Counted from the first letter of the stretch, positions 1 through 8,791 are shown. The stretch is DNA of 64,000 nt from Bradyrhizobium sp. C9 (GCF_002532045.1 NZ_NWTG01000033.1:1-64000); one strand, 5' to 3'. Program-made: numbers and translations. Notes: generated from the letters alone by a model not told the origin.

Positions 1-174
1 CTCATTCTGGCACACTGATGCCGTAGGGGGCCGTCCACCCCATCAACCACCGATTTTCATTGGTTAGGCGAAACATCAACTCCGAGTCGTCGGAATCGAG
101 AGGCCGCGGCGTATGGGTCCCGCCCCCATGCGCAATTGCGCACTAGGCCGGGCGACACAACGGAGAGAGCCGTA

Positions 175-684
175 TCAAATCTTGCCGCCATTGACGTCGC
201 GCTGCACTCGGTTGGCCATCTCGATCAGCCGCCGCCAAGCCCGCTCCACGAAAGACATCATGCGATCCATATCGCGGTCGCTCGGCAGCGGAATCTCGAT
301 CTTGCGCTCGCCCTCGGCGACCTTCGGCTCAGCCTTCTTCAACGAATCCGATTTCGGCAGCGCCTCGTCGGTCTTGGCCGATGGCGCGCGCGCGGCGAGC
401 TCGCCCTTCAGTCTGTCATTGTCGGCCTGCAGCCGCCCGATCTCGGCATCCAGCGCCGCGCGCTCGTCGGGCACCATGTAACAGGCCCAGCCGGCGCTGG
501 AATTGGTGCAGGTCGAGACCGCGCCGGTGCGGGTGTCGAGCCGCAGGAAGCCATCGCTGGCCGGCGACAACGCGTAGCGGCCGTTCTCGGTGTCGGGCGC
601 GGCTTGCGCGAGGGCCGCACCGCTTGAGATCAGGACAGCAATGATTGCGATGGACAGTTTCGAAGACGACATCGCGATGGGCAT
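175..684 (-). CDS. Exported coiled-coil hypothetical protein
   Basis: I do not recognise this 169-residue protein beyond its general type. It begins with a short basic stretch and a hydrophobic signal peptide (residues about 8-27, ending ALAQA), so it is probably periplasmic. Two cysteines lie in the 55-70 region, followed by a short heptad-like stretch (about 73-95, AEIGRLQADNDRLKG) that could form a coiled coil, then a charged C-terminal half. The start is supported by a GGAG motif about 8 bases upstream. The next gene, a DsbA-fold protein, is on the same strand and ends 31 bases before this start, so the two may be co-transcribed. The function is unknown. Confidence 0.7.
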   Translation of the reverse strand: MPIAMSSSKLSIAIIAVLISSGAALAQAAPDTENGRYALSPASDGFLRLDTRTGAVSTCTNSSAGWACYMVPDERAALDAEIGRLQADNDRLKGELAARAPSAKTDEALPKSDSLKKAEPKVAEGERKIEIPLPSDRDMDRMMSFVERAWRRLIEMANRVQRDVNGGKI

Positions 685-715
685 GGCTTGCTCCGCCTCA
701 ACCTGATTCCTGCCC

Positions 716-1339
716 CTAGACCACAGAGCTATAGGGCTTGCGGCCTGACTTCAACGCGTCCTCGAGCAATTCGATCCGGTCCTGCCCCCAGAACACCTCG
801 CCATCGAGCACATAGCCGGGCGAGCCGAACACGCCGGCGTCCAATGCAGTCTGACGATTCTGCTCATAGGCCGTGCTGATCGCGTCCGAGGCGGAGCGTT
901 CTACCAGCTGCCGGCCGGGCAAGCCTGCATCGTCGGCGAGCTTCACCAGCGTCGCAGCATCGGCAAGGTTCAGCTCAAGCTCCCACACCGCGGGATAGGC
1001 GCGTTGCAAAAACGGCTCCGGGTCGAGGCCGGCCTCGAGCAGCGCGATCACGACGCCGTCGGCAAGCCGCCCATTGAACGGCCAGTTGGCCGGCTGCAGG
1101 TGAAAATTCAGCCCGCGCTTGTCGCGCCAGCGCTGCAACTCGATCATCCGGTAGCGTTGCCGCACCGGATGGCGCTGGGCAAGCGGCAGCCCGCCGGTCT
1201 CCGAGAACAAATCGACCAGCAGCACGGGCCGGTAATTTACCTTGAGATCGTAAGTGCTTACGAGCCGCACGAAGGGCTTGTGACCGATATAGGCCCAGGG
1301 GGATTGCAGCGAGAAGTAGTAATCGATCTGGCGTGACAT
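716..1339 (-). CDS. DsbA-family / 2-hydroxychromene-2-carboxylate isomerase-like protein
   Basis: A 207-residue thioredoxin-fold protein of the DsbA/HCCA-isomerase family. The N-terminal motif MSRQIDYYFSLQSPWAYIGH is typical, with Ser-Pro-Trp in place of a CXXC redox centre, which suggests a glutathione-dependent isomerase or transferase rather than a disulfide oxidase. The C-terminal FGSPGYVLDGEVFWGQDRIE matches the family's FGVPTFV..G..FWGQDR pattern. The open frame extends 52 codons further upstream, but homology begins at this ATG, so I place the start here. The actual substrate cannot be inferred. Confidence 0.8.
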   Translation of the reverse strand: MSRQIDYYFSLQSPWAYIGHKPFVRLVSTYDLKVNYRPVLLVDLFSETGGLPLAQRHPVRQRYRMIELQRWRDKRGLNFHLQPANWPFNGRLADGVVIALLEAGLDPEPFLQRAYPAVWELELNLADAATLVKLADDAGLPGRQLVERSASDAISTAYEQNRQTALDAGVFGSPGYVLDGEVFWGQDRIELLEDALKSGRKPYSSVV

Positions 1340-1520
1340 GCGGAACCTTGACTGCACGAGGTGATACGGACTTTCGGCGATCCGAGCAGAGCCGGAAATG
1401 CCAGGCAACATCGCTTCACAGCATACAAGCTGTTGCACTGCGAACACTGCGTCACTCTGACCTTGAATATCTCCAAATAAAACCAGCAGAATCAAAGCAA
1501 TAACTGGTTACGACGCAATC

Positions 1521-1549
1521 TTGACTTGATTAGACGCGGTAAGTATGGT
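1521..1549 (+). promoter_or_regulatory. Candidate sigma-70 promoter for the atp operon
   Basis: TTGACT (1521-1526) and TATGGT (1544-1549) are separated by exactly 17 bases, on the plus strand, about 65 bases upstream of the atpI start. It matches the housekeeping consensus at 5 of 6 and 4 of 6 positions. It is the best promoter candidate in the gap between the divergent DsbA-like gene and atpI. Confidence 0.5.
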
Positions 1550-1615
1550 CCGCGCGGCTTTTGACGGGGACGGGCGCAATTTCCATCATCCGCGGCTTCG
1601 GTTAGTGTTTGCAGC

Positions 1616-1987
1616 ATGGCTGAGAACACCAACGACGGCGCAGGTGGAAGTCGCGATCAATCGCCTCCTGACGAAGCTGCGCTTTCCGCAAGGCTCGGAA
1701 GTCTCGATCATCGGTTGTCAGAAATTCGCGACAGCCGCAGGAGCAAGACTGATCAATCCGGTACTGAAAGCGGGGACAGTGCCGCCAGAGCTTCGGCGAT
1801 GGCGCTCGGTTTTCGTCTTTCCTCGGAACTGATCGCGGGCGTTGCCGTCGGAGCGGCGATTGGCTGGGGGTTCGACCGTTTGCTGTCGACGTCGCCATTC
1901 GGCTTCATCGTGTTAACGCTGCTCGGCTTCGTCGCCGGCGTGGTCAACGTGGTGAGGTCCGCGGGCGTGGCCTCGGGCAAGCGCTGA
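1616..1987 (+). CDS. atpI: F0F1 ATP synthase assembly protein AtpI
   Basis: First gene of the F0 operon. AtpI is a small membrane protein thought to help assemble the c-ring and is not part of the finished enzyme. The 123-residue product has a hydrophilic, charged N-terminal half and two C-terminal membrane helices (about 68-88 and 94-113) with the AtpI pattern ELIAGVAVGAAIGWGFDRLL. It precedes atpB by 72 bases on the same strand. The ribosome binding site is weak. The long hydrophilic N-terminus is compatible with alphaproteobacterial AtpI proteins. Confidence 0.85.
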   Translation: MAENTNDGAGGSRDQSPPDEAALSARLGSLDHRLSEIRDSRRSKTDQSGTESGDSAARASAMALGFRLSSELIAGVAVGAAIGWGFDRLLSTSPFGFIVLTLLGFVAGVVNVVRSAGVASGKR

Positions 1988-2059
1988 GCGCTGGCGGGAA
2001 GTCACGACATTTGAAATTCGATTACCGGCACGATGGCCGGTGGACCAAGAGCCGCGCGG

Positions 2060-2809
2060 ATGAAAATCGACCCGATCCACCAGTTCAATATCGAGCCCCT
2101 CTTCACGCTCGGCCACATCGGCAATCATACGATCGCCTTCACCAATTCGTCGCTCTTCATGTTCATCGCGGTGCTGCTGATTGCGCTGCTGATGCTGGCG
2201 AGCGGCCGGGACCTGGTTCCGGGACGGCTGCAGTCGGTTGCCGAAATCTCCTACGAGTTCGTCGCGTCGACGATCCGCAGCACGGCCGGCTCGGAAGGCA
2301 TGAAGTTCTTCCCGCTGATCTTCTCGCTCTTCATGTTCCTGTGCGTCTCGAACCTGGTCGGCGTGATCCCCTACACCTTCACGATCTCGAGCCACCTGAT
2401 CGTCACCGCAGCCCTTGCGCTGCTGGTGTTCTTCACCGTGCTGCTTTACGGCCTCTACAAGAACGGCCTGAAATTCTTCAAGATCTTCGTCCCCTCCGGC
2501 GTTCCGATCTACATCCTGCCGCTGGTCATGTTCATCGAGGTCCTGTCGTTCTTCCTGCGGCCGGTCTCGCACAGCGTTCGTCTGTTCGCCAACATGCTGG
2601 CCGGCCACATCGCACTCAAGGTGTTCGCGGGCTTCGTCGCGATGCTCGGCTTCTCGCTCGGCGCACTCGGCTGGTTCGGCGGCGTGCTGCCGCTGGCGCT
2701 CACTGTCGCGCTGTACGCGCTCGAACTGCTGGTCGCATTCCTGCAGGCCTACGTGTTCGCGATTCTGACCTGCATCTACCTCAACGACGCCATTCATCCG
2801 GGACACTAA
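2060..2809 (+). CDS. atpB: F0F1 ATP synthase subunit a
   Basis: Subunit a forms the two proton half-channels of F0 next to the c-ring. The 249-residue protein begins MKIDPIHQFNIEPLF and is strongly hydrophobic with about five to six membrane helices. The essential arginine lies in the segment SVRLFANMLAGHIALKVFAG, and the C-terminal helix has the usual LELLVAFLQAYVFAILTCIY pattern. The open frame offers a start nine codons upstream, but the ATG at 2060 gives the family's usual N-terminus and length. Confidence 0.96.
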   Translation: MKIDPIHQFNIEPLFTLGHIGNHTIAFTNSSLFMFIAVLLIALLMLASGRDLVPGRLQSVAEISYEFVASTIRSTAGSEGMKFFPLIFSLFMFLCVSNLVGVIPYTFTISSHLIVTAALALLVFFTVLLYGLYKNGLKFFKIFVPSGVPIYILPLVMFIEVLSFFLRPVSHSVRLFANMLAGHIALKVFAGFVAMLGFSLGALGWFGGVLPLALTVALYALELLVAFLQAYVFAILTCIYLNDAIHPGH

Positions 2810-2864
2810 GCGGTCCGGGGAATCTCCACCCACCAATCTGTCTATCTTTCTCAAGGAGCTACAA

Positions 2865-3095
2865 ATGGAACCGGCAGCAGCAAAACTTATCGGCGCGGGC
2901 ATCGCGTGCATCGGCATGGGCGGTGCGGGCGTCGGCGTGGGCATCATCTTCGGCAACTACCTCGCCGCTGCGGTGCGTAACCCCTCGGCCGCTCAGGGCC
3001 AGTTCGGCAACCTGATCTTCGGCTTCGCCGTGACCGAAGCGCTCGGCATCTTCTCGCTGCTGATCGCGCTGCTTCTGCTGTTCGTTCCGCTCTGA
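2865..3095 (+). CDS. atpE: F0F1 ATP synthase subunit c
   Basis: The proteolipid that forms the rotor ring of F0. At 76 residues it is a two-helix hairpin with a Gly/Ala-rich first helix (GAGIACIGMGGAGVGVG), a polar loop (AAAVRNPSAAQGQF) and a second helix holding the proton-binding glutamate in VTEALGIFSLLIALLLLF. An AAGGAG ribosome binding site precedes the ATG, as expected for a highly translated, multi-copy subunit. It lies 55 bases after atpB. Confidence 0.96.
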   Translation: MEPAAAKLIGAGIACIGMGGAGVGVGIIFGNYLAAAVRNPSAAQGQFGNLIFGFAVTEALGIFSLLIALLLLFVPL

Positions 3096-3209
3096 GCGGC
3101 ACCCCGGTTCCGCATTAGCGGCAACCCGGTTCCGCTCTCGCGGTAACCCGTTCGCGCCGCCCAAAGGTCGTACCGAGGGCGGCGCGCATGACAGCAACAG
3201 GAGAACACC

Positions 3210-3776
3210 GTGGCTGAGAGTCATGGCGAGGCAAAAGGCCAGAATGCCGGCGCCCACACCGAGGCCGATGGCGGACATCACGGCGGAGCCTTTCCGCCGT
3301 TCGATTCCTCCAACTTCGCTTCGCAGCTGGTGTCGCTGGCGATTGCATTTGTCGCGCTCTATCTGATCGTGTCGCGTATCGCACTGCCGCGCGTCGGCGG
3401 GACGATCGATGCACGCCAGAACAAGATCGAGGGCGATCTGGCCGAGGCGCAGAAGCTGAAGGACGAGTCCGACGCGGCGCTGAAGGCCTATGAAACCGAG
3501 CTGGCGAATGCGCGCTCCAATGCGCAGGCGATCGGCAACGAGACCCGCGAGAAGCTGAACGCGGCCTCGGAAGCCGAGCGCAAGGCGCTGGAAGAGAAGC
3601 TGGCGGCCAAGCTCGCCGACGCCGAGAAGCAGATCGCAACGACCCGGACCAACGCCATGAGCAACGTCCGCGGCATCGCGGCGGATGCGGCGGGCGCCAT
3701 CGTCCAGCAACTTGCCGGCGTCACGCCGGACGCGAATGCGGTCAACAGCGCCGTCGACGCGTCGCTGAAGGGATAG
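3210..3776 (+). CDS. atpG: F0F1 ATP synthase subunit b' (AtpF2/AtpG type)
   Basis: One of two b-type peripheral stalk subunits, as in photosynthetic and many other alphaproteobacteria. The 188-residue protein has a hydrophilic, His-rich N-terminal extension (about residues 1-40), one membrane helix (about 43-62, LVSLAIAFVALYLIVSRIAL), then a long charged alpha-helical region that would dimerise with subunit b and reach the F1 head. Only three bases separate it from atpF. Naming of b' differs between annotations (atpF', atpX, atpG). Confidence 0.9.
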   Translation: MAESHGEAKGQNAGAHTEADGGHHGGAFPPFDSSNFASQLVSLAIAFVALYLIVSRIALPRVGGTIDARQNKIEGDLAEAQKLKDESDAALKAYETELANARSNAQAIGNETREKLNAASEAERKALEEKLAAKLADAEKQIATTRTNAMSNVRGIAADAAGAIVQQLAGVTPDANAVNSAVDASLKG

Positions 3777-3779
3777 ACG

Positions 3780-4265
3780 ATGTTTTACGAACCGGAAACC
3801 TGGGTTGCGATCGCCTTCGTCATTCTGCTGGTCGTGTTCGGCTATCTCGGCGTCCATCGCACCCTGCTGACGGCGCTCGATCACCGTGCCGAGCGCATCA
3901 AGGCCGAGCTTGAGGACGCCCGCCGTCTGAAGGATGAGGCCAACAAGCTGCTCGGCGAATACAAGGCGCGCCGCGCCAGCGCGGAGCGCGAGGCCGCCGA
4001 CATCATCTCCAGCGCCAAGGCCGAAGCCGAGCGGATCGCGGCTGAAGCCAAGGCCAAGATGGAAGATTTTGTGGCCCGGCGGACCAAGACCGCCGAGAGC
4101 AAGATCGCCCAGGCCGAGGCGCAGGCCGTGGCCGATGTGCGCGCCGCCGCGGCCAACGCCGCCGTGACCGCCGCCTCGACCATCCTGTCGCAGTCGGTCA
4201 AGGGCTCGGTTGCCGACGACCTCGTCGGCAAGGGCATCGCCGAAGTCCGCTCCAAGCTGAACTGA
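3780..4265 (+). CDS. atpF: F0F1 ATP synthase subunit b
   Basis: The second peripheral stalk subunit. The 161-residue protein starts with a membrane helix (about 7-26, WVAIAFVILLVVFGYLGVHR) directly at the N-terminus, followed by an Ala/Glu/Lys-rich helix for dimerisation with b'. It is the last gene of the F0 operon and is followed 22 bases later by a strong terminator. The F1 genes are not in this window, so F0 and F1 are encoded separately, as is common in this group. Confidence 0.94.
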   Translation: MFYEPETWVAIAFVILLVVFGYLGVHRTLLTALDHRAERIKAELEDARRLKDEANKLLGEYKARRASAEREAADIISSAKAEAERIAAEAKAKMEDFVARRTKTAESKIAQAEAQAVADVRAAAANAAVTAASTILSQSVKGSVADDLVGKGIAEVRSKLN

Positions 4266-4287
4266 CGCGATCACACTTCCTTCCGGA

Positions 4288-4324
4288 AAAGGCCGGCGCG
4301 AGATCATCGCGCCGGCCTTTTTCT
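4288..4324 (+). terminator. Rho-independent terminator after the atp operon
   Basis: A perfect 14-bp stem (4288-4301 pairs with 4307-4320) with a five-base GATCA loop, running into a T-rich tract TTTTTCTTT. It lies 22 bases after the atpF stop and also faces the end of the convergent gene at 4371, so it may serve both directions. Confidence 0.88.
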
Positions 4325-4370
4325 TTGCTCCTGCCGTTTCTTATTTCCAGCGGCCCCGTCACGACCGGCG

Positions 4371-5009
4371 CTAGTGCTTCTTCTTTTGCGCGCGGACCTT
4401 CGGCTCCGGCTTCAGCGCCTGCGGATCAAAGCCGATATAGAAAATGTAGTCGTCGTTCTCCGCGGCCGACGGCGCCGGATAGACGACATCCTCGGCGACC
4501 AGGCTGAACGGCACGCTGCCGCTGTCGTCCATCTGGACCGTGGTGGTGTAGGCCTTGGTGGCGATGGTCTTCTCGCCGACGCCGCCCTTCACCACGGCGA
4601 CGCGCAGCGGCACCTGGATGGTCGGCGGTGCGCCCTGGGGGCCAACAATGATCCGCCCCTGGATACCGATCTTGGCCGTGATCTGGCCGCTGTTCAGATT
4701 GCATTCCCGCGCCGTGCGCGTGATCGAGGCCAGGAATTTGACGTCGTTGCCGACCGCTTCCTTGCCGTCCACGGCCACCGAATAGGTCGAGGCCCCGGAG
4801 CGGATCTGCACCGGCGGGCAGGTCAGCCCGGCGTCGGCATCGCTGAGCGGCTGCTGCGCCGCCGGCTTCGAATCGGACGAACCGCCGCCGAACAGGTTCT
4901 TGAAGCGGTCGCTCAGCGACTGCGCCGAGCTGGCCGTCGGCAGCAGGGTGGCACCGAGACCGATCGATACCGCCGCCGCGAGCGCGAACCTGATCACCCT
5001 GTCACCCAT
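4371..5009 (-). CDS. Exported hypothetical protein
   Basis: A 212-residue protein with a clear signal peptide (residues 1-29, ending in ASSAQ) and then a short linker rich in Ser, Lys and Pro. The body is beta-rich with two cysteines (LTCPPVQIR near residue 63 and ARECNLNSGQ near 102). The pattern ARECNLNSGQITAKIGIQGR resembles conserved exported proteins of Bradyrhizobiaceae of unknown role. The C-terminus is very basic (QKKKH). It is convergent with the atp operon, and its upstream region contains a 13-bp tandem repeat. I assign no function. Confidence 0.7.
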   Translation of the reverse strand: MGDRVIRFALAAAVSIGLGATLLPTASSAQSLSDRFKNLFGGGSSDSKPAAQQPLSDADAGLTCPPVQIRSGASTYSVAVDGKEAVGNDVKFLASITRTARECNLNSGQITAKIGIQGRIIVGPQGAPPTIQVPLRVAVVKGGVGEKTIATKAYTTTVQMDDSGSVPFSLVAEDVVYPAPSAAENDDYIFYIGFDPQALKPEPKVRAQKKKH

Positions 5010-5086
5010 GCGATATCCCTAAAGCCCCCAAACCAGAGTTCCCCGTTTCGCGGGCGTTATAGCAAGCCAATGGCGGCGAACCCAAG

Positions 5087-5120
5087 GCATGTTGCAATGG
5101 CATGTTGCAATGGCATGTTG
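5087..5120. repeat. 13-bp tandem repeat, 2.6 copies
   Basis: The unit GCATGTTGCAATG occurs twice exactly (5087-5099 and 5100-5112) and then partially (5113-5120). It lies in the gap between two minus-strand genes, upstream of the exported protein that starts at 5009. Such a short perfect repeat could vary in copy number between strains. Confidence 0.85.
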
Positions 5121-5173
5121 AAAGCAAGCTGAAACGGCTCGGACGCATCCGCCATCAGCCATTGGCCCAAGGT

Positions 5174-5761
5174 TCAACCGCGGAAATCCTCGTGCAGCAG
5201 GCCGAACAACAGGTGGTCCTGCCAGATCCCGTTGATGCAGAGATAGCGCCGCGCCAGGCCCTCGCGGGTGAAGCCGCACTTCTCCAGCACGCGGATCGAC
5301 GACGCATTGGAGGGAATGCAGGCCGCCTCGATGCGATGCAGGTTGAGCTCGCCGAACAGCGAGGGCAACAGCACCCGCAGCGCCGTCGTCATGTAGCCGC
5401 GATGGGCATGCGGCAGGCCGACCCAATAGCCGATCGTGCCGGCCTGCACGATGCCGCGGCGGACATTGGCAAGCGTGATACCGCCGATCATCACCCCGTC
5501 CGATTCGCGGAAGATGATGAATGGATAGGAGCGGTCGGCGGCGATATCCTCGCTGTAGCGGCGCAACCGGCGGCGGAAGCCGGCGCGGGTCAGGTCGTCA
5601 GAGGGCCAGATCGGCTCCCATGGCGTCAGATAGGCGCGGCTGAACTCGCGCAACTGCGCCCATTGCGGGAAATCCGACATTTGCGGCGCACGCAGCAAAA
5701 GCCCGTGTCCCCGCGGCATCAATGCGGCCGGTCCACCAGACGGCAAACGAAACAGGGCCAT
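5174..5761 (-). CDS. rimJ: GNAT acetyltransferase, RimJ/RimL type
   Basis: A 195-residue GNAT-fold N-acetyltransferase similar to RimJ/RimL, enzymes that acetylate the N-terminus of ribosomal proteins using acetyl-CoA. Family features are the GYWVGLPHAHRGYMTTALRV segment (acetyl-CoA pyrophosphate loop region) and the downstream NLHRIEAACIPSNASSIRVL and EKCGFTREGLAR motifs characteristic of RimJ-like enzymes. It is downstream of the M16 peptidase gene on the same strand, separated by a mosaic repeat. The substrate is inferred from family only. Confidence 0.82.
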   Translation of the reverse strand: MALFRLPSGGPAALMPRGHGLLLRAPQMSDFPQWAQLREFSRAYLTPWEPIWPSDDLTRAGFRRRLRRYSEDIAADRSYPFIIFRESDGVMIGGITLANVRRGIVQAGTIGYWVGLPHAHRGYMTTALRVLLPSLFGELNLHRIEAACIPSNASSIRVLEKCGFTREGLARRYLCINGIWQDHLLFGLLHEDFRG

Positions 5762-5785
5762 GGCCCAACACTCCCCCGACTTCTC

Positions 5786-5907
5786 CCTCGCCCCGTTCTT
5801 GCGGGGAGAGGGTCGGGGTGAGGGGCCGTTCCGCAGACGGAATTTGCGGATAAACCCCTCACCCGAAGCCTTCGGCTTCGACCTCTCCCCGCAAGAGCGG
5901 GGCGAGG
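5786..5907. repeat. Large imperfect inverted repeat (intergenic mosaic element)
   Basis: The left arm (5786-5825) and right arm (5855-5907) are inverted copies sharing the core CCTCGCCCCG(T/C)TCTTGCGGGG and the end GGGTGAGGGG. The right arm contains an extra hairpin, CGAAGCCTTCGGCTTCG, that is absent from the left. Both arms also hold a nested CCCCG-CGGGG hairpin. It fills the gap between the M16 peptidase and the acetyltransferase. I recall repeats of this type as widespread in Rhizobiales. Confidence 0.8.
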
Positions 5908-5919
5908 TAAGCTCAATCC

Positions 5920-7209
5920 TTAATGCAGCAGCGTCTTCGCCTTCGACTTGGTCAATCCTTCCGCAAAAGACACCGCCGTGTCCAGACCCCTGCCGCTGCC
6001 GAGTGCAACAACGGCAGGGCGGCTGCGCGACAGCAGCGCGCGGGCAGCGTTGCGGCTCGATTCGACCGAGACCGCGTCGATCCGCGCCACCAGCTCTTCC
6101 ACCGTCTGCGGTCGGCCATAGGCTAGCACATGGCGCGCCAATTGTTCGGCCCGGGATGAACAGCTTTCCAGCGCCATCAACAGGCCGGCCTTCATCTGCG
6201 CCTTGGCGCGGGCGACTTCGGCCTCGGTCAGGGTCTCCACCGCGTCATTGATGACGTCGACGATGACTTCCATCATTTCCGGCGCGTCGGCGGGATCGGT
6301 CCCGGTGTAGAGGCCGAAGAAGCCGGTGTCGGTGTAGGGGGCGTGGAAGGTGTAGATCGAGTAGCACAGCCCGCGCTTCTCGCGCACCTCCTGGAACAGC
6401 CGCGACGACATCCCGCCGCCGAGCGTGTTGGTGAAGACCTGCAACGAGAACAGCGACAGGTCGGTCTGCGGCACGCCCTCAAGCGCCAGCGTCAGATGCG
6501 CCTGCTCGAGATCGCGATGCACCACCCGCGAGCCGCCCTTGCCGAACATCGCAGGCTGCGGCGCCGGCGCCGGCGTGGCGTCGAAGCTGGCGAACTTCTC
6601 GGTGACGTCCTCGACGACCCGCTTGTGATCGACGGCGCCGGCAGCAGCGACCACCATGTCCGGGGCGCGGTAATGCGTCGACAGATAGCCGCGCAGCGTG
6701 TCGCGATTGAAGGCCTTCAGCGTCTTGGCGGTGCCGAGCAGCGAGCGCCCCATCGGCTGGTCCGGATAGCAGAGCTCGTTGAGGTGCTCGAACACGACGT
6801 CGTCGGGTGTATCCTGCGCGGCGCCGATTTCCTGCACGATGACGCTCTTCTCGCGCTCCAGCTCGTCCGGCACGAAGGACGGATTGGCGAGGATGTCGGA
6901 GAGCACGTCGAGCGCCAGCGGCACGTCGGCCTTCATCACCCGCGCGTAATAGGCCGTGGTCTCGGTCGAAGTGCCGGCATTGAGGTCGCCGCCGACCGCC
7001 TCGATCTCCTCGACGATCTCGCGCGAGGAGCGCCGCGCGGTGCCCTTGAACGCCATGTGTTCCAGGAGATGCGAGATGCCGTGCTCGTTCGGCTTCTCGT
7101 CGCGCCCGCCGACCCCGGCCCAGACCCCGAGTGCCGCGGTTTCCAGATGCGGCATGGTGTCGGTGACGACGGTGAGGCCGCTCGGCAGCTTGGTGATCTC
7201 AACACTCAT
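5920..7209 (-). CDS. M16-family zinc peptidase (processing-peptidase-like)
   Basis: A 429-residue M16 metallopeptidase related to mitochondrial processing peptidase beta and bacterial PqqL/YmxG-type enzymes. The inverted zinc motif HLLEHMAFKGT (HXXEH) is intact near residue 48, and the distal glutamate region follows (ETTAYYARV). The C-terminal domain has the expected FQEVREKRGLCYSIYTF segment (R/Y substrate-binding pair). Its ATG overlaps the thrC stop by one base, so the two are translationally coupled. The substrates are unknown. Confidence 0.92.
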   Translation of the reverse strand: MSVEITKLPSGLTVVTDTMPHLETAALGVWAGVGGRDEKPNEHGISHLLEHMAFKGTARRSSREIVEEIEAVGGDLNAGTSTETTAYYARVMKADVPLALDVLSDILANPSFVPDELEREKSVIVQEIGAAQDTPDDVVFEHLNELCYPDQPMGRSLLGTAKTLKAFNRDTLRGYLSTHYRAPDMVVAAAGAVDHKRVVEDVTEKFASFDATPAPAPQPAMFGKGGSRVVHRDLEQAHLTLALEGVPQTDLSLFSLQVFTNTLGGGMSSRLFQEVREKRGLCYSIYTFHAPYTDTGFFGLYTGTDPADAPEMMEVIVDVINDAVETLTEAEVARAKAQMKAGLLMALESCSSRAEQLARHVLAYGRPQTVEELVARIDAVSVESSRNAARALLSRSRPAVVALGSGRGLDTAVSFAEGLTKSKAKTLLH

Positions 7210-8636
7210 CAGGCAACTCCCTGCTTGGCGGCACGGCTGACCGACAGCACGAAGCGCTCGACCTCGGCGGAATCATTCTTCATGACCGTCATCTGTTCGG
7301 ATTTCGTCATCAGGCTTCCGAGCCAGGCCGGCAGCTGCGGACGCACCCCGCAGGCCGCCTCGACCGCATCGGGGAATTTGGCCGCATGCGCGGTCGACAG
7401 CACGATGTTCGGGATCTTCGAATCCGAGGTGTCGCGATCGGCGACCGCGAGCGCCACCGCGGTGTGCGGATCGACGAGATCGCCGGCCTCGCGCCAGGCG
7501 GCGCGGATCGCGGCCGCCGTCTCGGTCTCGTCGGCGCGGCCGGCGTCGAAATCGCGGCGCACCGCGGCCAGCGTCGCATCCGGCAGCACGAAGCGGCCGG
7601 ACTGCTTCAGCGAGGCCATCAGGCGGCGAACCTGATCGGCGTCACGGCCGCTGGCCTCGAACAGCAGCCGCTCGAAATTCGAGGACACCTGGATGTCCAT
7701 CGACGGCGATGCCGTCGCGTGCACCTCGCGCACCTCGTAATTGCCGGTCTTCAGCGTTCGCGGCAGGATGTCGTTGACGTTGGCGGCAATACGCAGCCAG
7801 CGGATCGGCAGCCCCATGCGCTTGGCGACATAGCCGGCGAAGATGTCACCGAAATTGCCGGTCGGCACCGTGAAATCCACCGTCCGCTGCGGTGAGCCGA
7901 GCGCGACCGCCGAGGTGAAATAATACACCACCTGCGCCACGATGCGCGCCCAGTTGATCGAGTTGACGCCCGACAACGCCACCCGGTCGCGGAAGCGGTG
8001 GTTGTTGAACATCTCCTTCACCAGCGCCTGGCAATCGTCGAACGTGCCTTCGATCGCCAGCGCGTGAACGTTGGAAGCGCCGGTCGTCGTCATCATGCGG
8101 CGCTGCACCTCGGAGATGCGCCCGTTCGGGAACAGCACGACGAGGTCGACGTTGTCGAGATTGGCAAAGGCTTCCACCGCGGCGCCGCCGGTATCGCCCG
8201 AGGTTGCGACCACGATGGTGGTGCGCTGCGCGCGCTCGGCCAGCACGTGATCCATCAGCCGCGAGATCAGCTGCATCGCGACGTCCTTGAACGCCAAGGT
8301 CGGCCCATGAAACAGCTCGAGCAGGAACTGGTTCGGTCCGACCTGGTCGAGCGGCACCACGGCGGGATGGCGGAAGGTGGCATAGGCCTCATTCGCCATG
8401 CGGCCGAGCTCGGCGTCGGAAATCTCGCCGGCGGCAAACGGCCGGATGACCTCGACCGCGACCTCCCAATAGGGACGGCCGAAAAAGGCGGCGATGATCT
8501 CGGGCGACAATTGCGGCCAGGTCTCGGGCACGTAGAGCCCGCCGTCACGGGCAAGCCCGGTCAGCATCACATCGCAGAAGCCAAGCGCCGGGGCCTCACC
8601 CCGGGTCGAAATATACCGCGTCAAACCGCCCTCCAA
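7209..8636 (-). CDS. thrC: Threonine synthase
   Basis: This PLP enzyme converts O-phosphohomoserine to threonine, the last step of threonine synthesis. The 475-residue length is that of the long, bacterial/fungal class II form. It begins MEGGLTRYISTRGEAPALGF, and the PLP lysine lies in FHGPTLAFKDVAMQLISRLM. The cofactor phosphate loop follows in TSGDTGGAAVEAF. It is the first gene of a two-gene unit with the M16 peptidase. Confidence 0.95.
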   Translation of the reverse strand: MEGGLTRYISTRGEAPALGFCDVMLTGLARDGGLYVPETWPQLSPEIIAAFFGRPYWEVAVEVIRPFAAGEISDAELGRMANEAYATFRHPAVVPLDQVGPNQFLLELFHGPTLAFKDVAMQLISRLMDHVLAERAQRTTIVVATSGDTGGAAVEAFANLDNVDLVVLFPNGRISEVQRRMMTTTGASNVHALAIEGTFDDCQALVKEMFNNHRFRDRVALSGVNSINWARIVAQVVYYFTSAVALGSPQRTVDFTVPTGNFGDIFAGYVAKRMGLPIRWLRIAANVNDILPRTLKTGNYEVREVHATASPSMDIQVSSNFERLLFEASGRDADQVRRLMASLKQSGRFVLPDATLAAVRRDFDAGRADETETAAAIRAAWREAGDLVDPHTAVALAVADRDTSDSKIPNIVLSTAHAAKFPDAVEAACGVRPQLPAWLGSLMTKSEQMTVMKNDSAEVERFVLSVSRAAKQGVA

Positions 8637-8791
8637 AGGCTTCGATTATAGCCTTAAGCCTTTGATATCATGGATTTATCGAGTTCGCCGCATGCGACCC
8701 GATGTGGTTCACCATAGAAGATCGGACTGGCAATGGGTAGCCCGAAGCGCGCGCCCCGGGGGCGCACGGAGTGGTGAATGACGGCGGGATT

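Noticed and set aside
1..174. Possible gene end or promoter at the left edge, with palindrome TGCGCAATTGCGCA (129-142)
   Set aside because: No frame with protein-like features was seen in these 174 bases; the palindrome alone is not enough to name an element.
2859..4307. A 482-codon minus-strand frame across atpE-atpF
   Set aside because: It covers three well-supported F0 genes on the other strand and has no ribosome binding site or domain.
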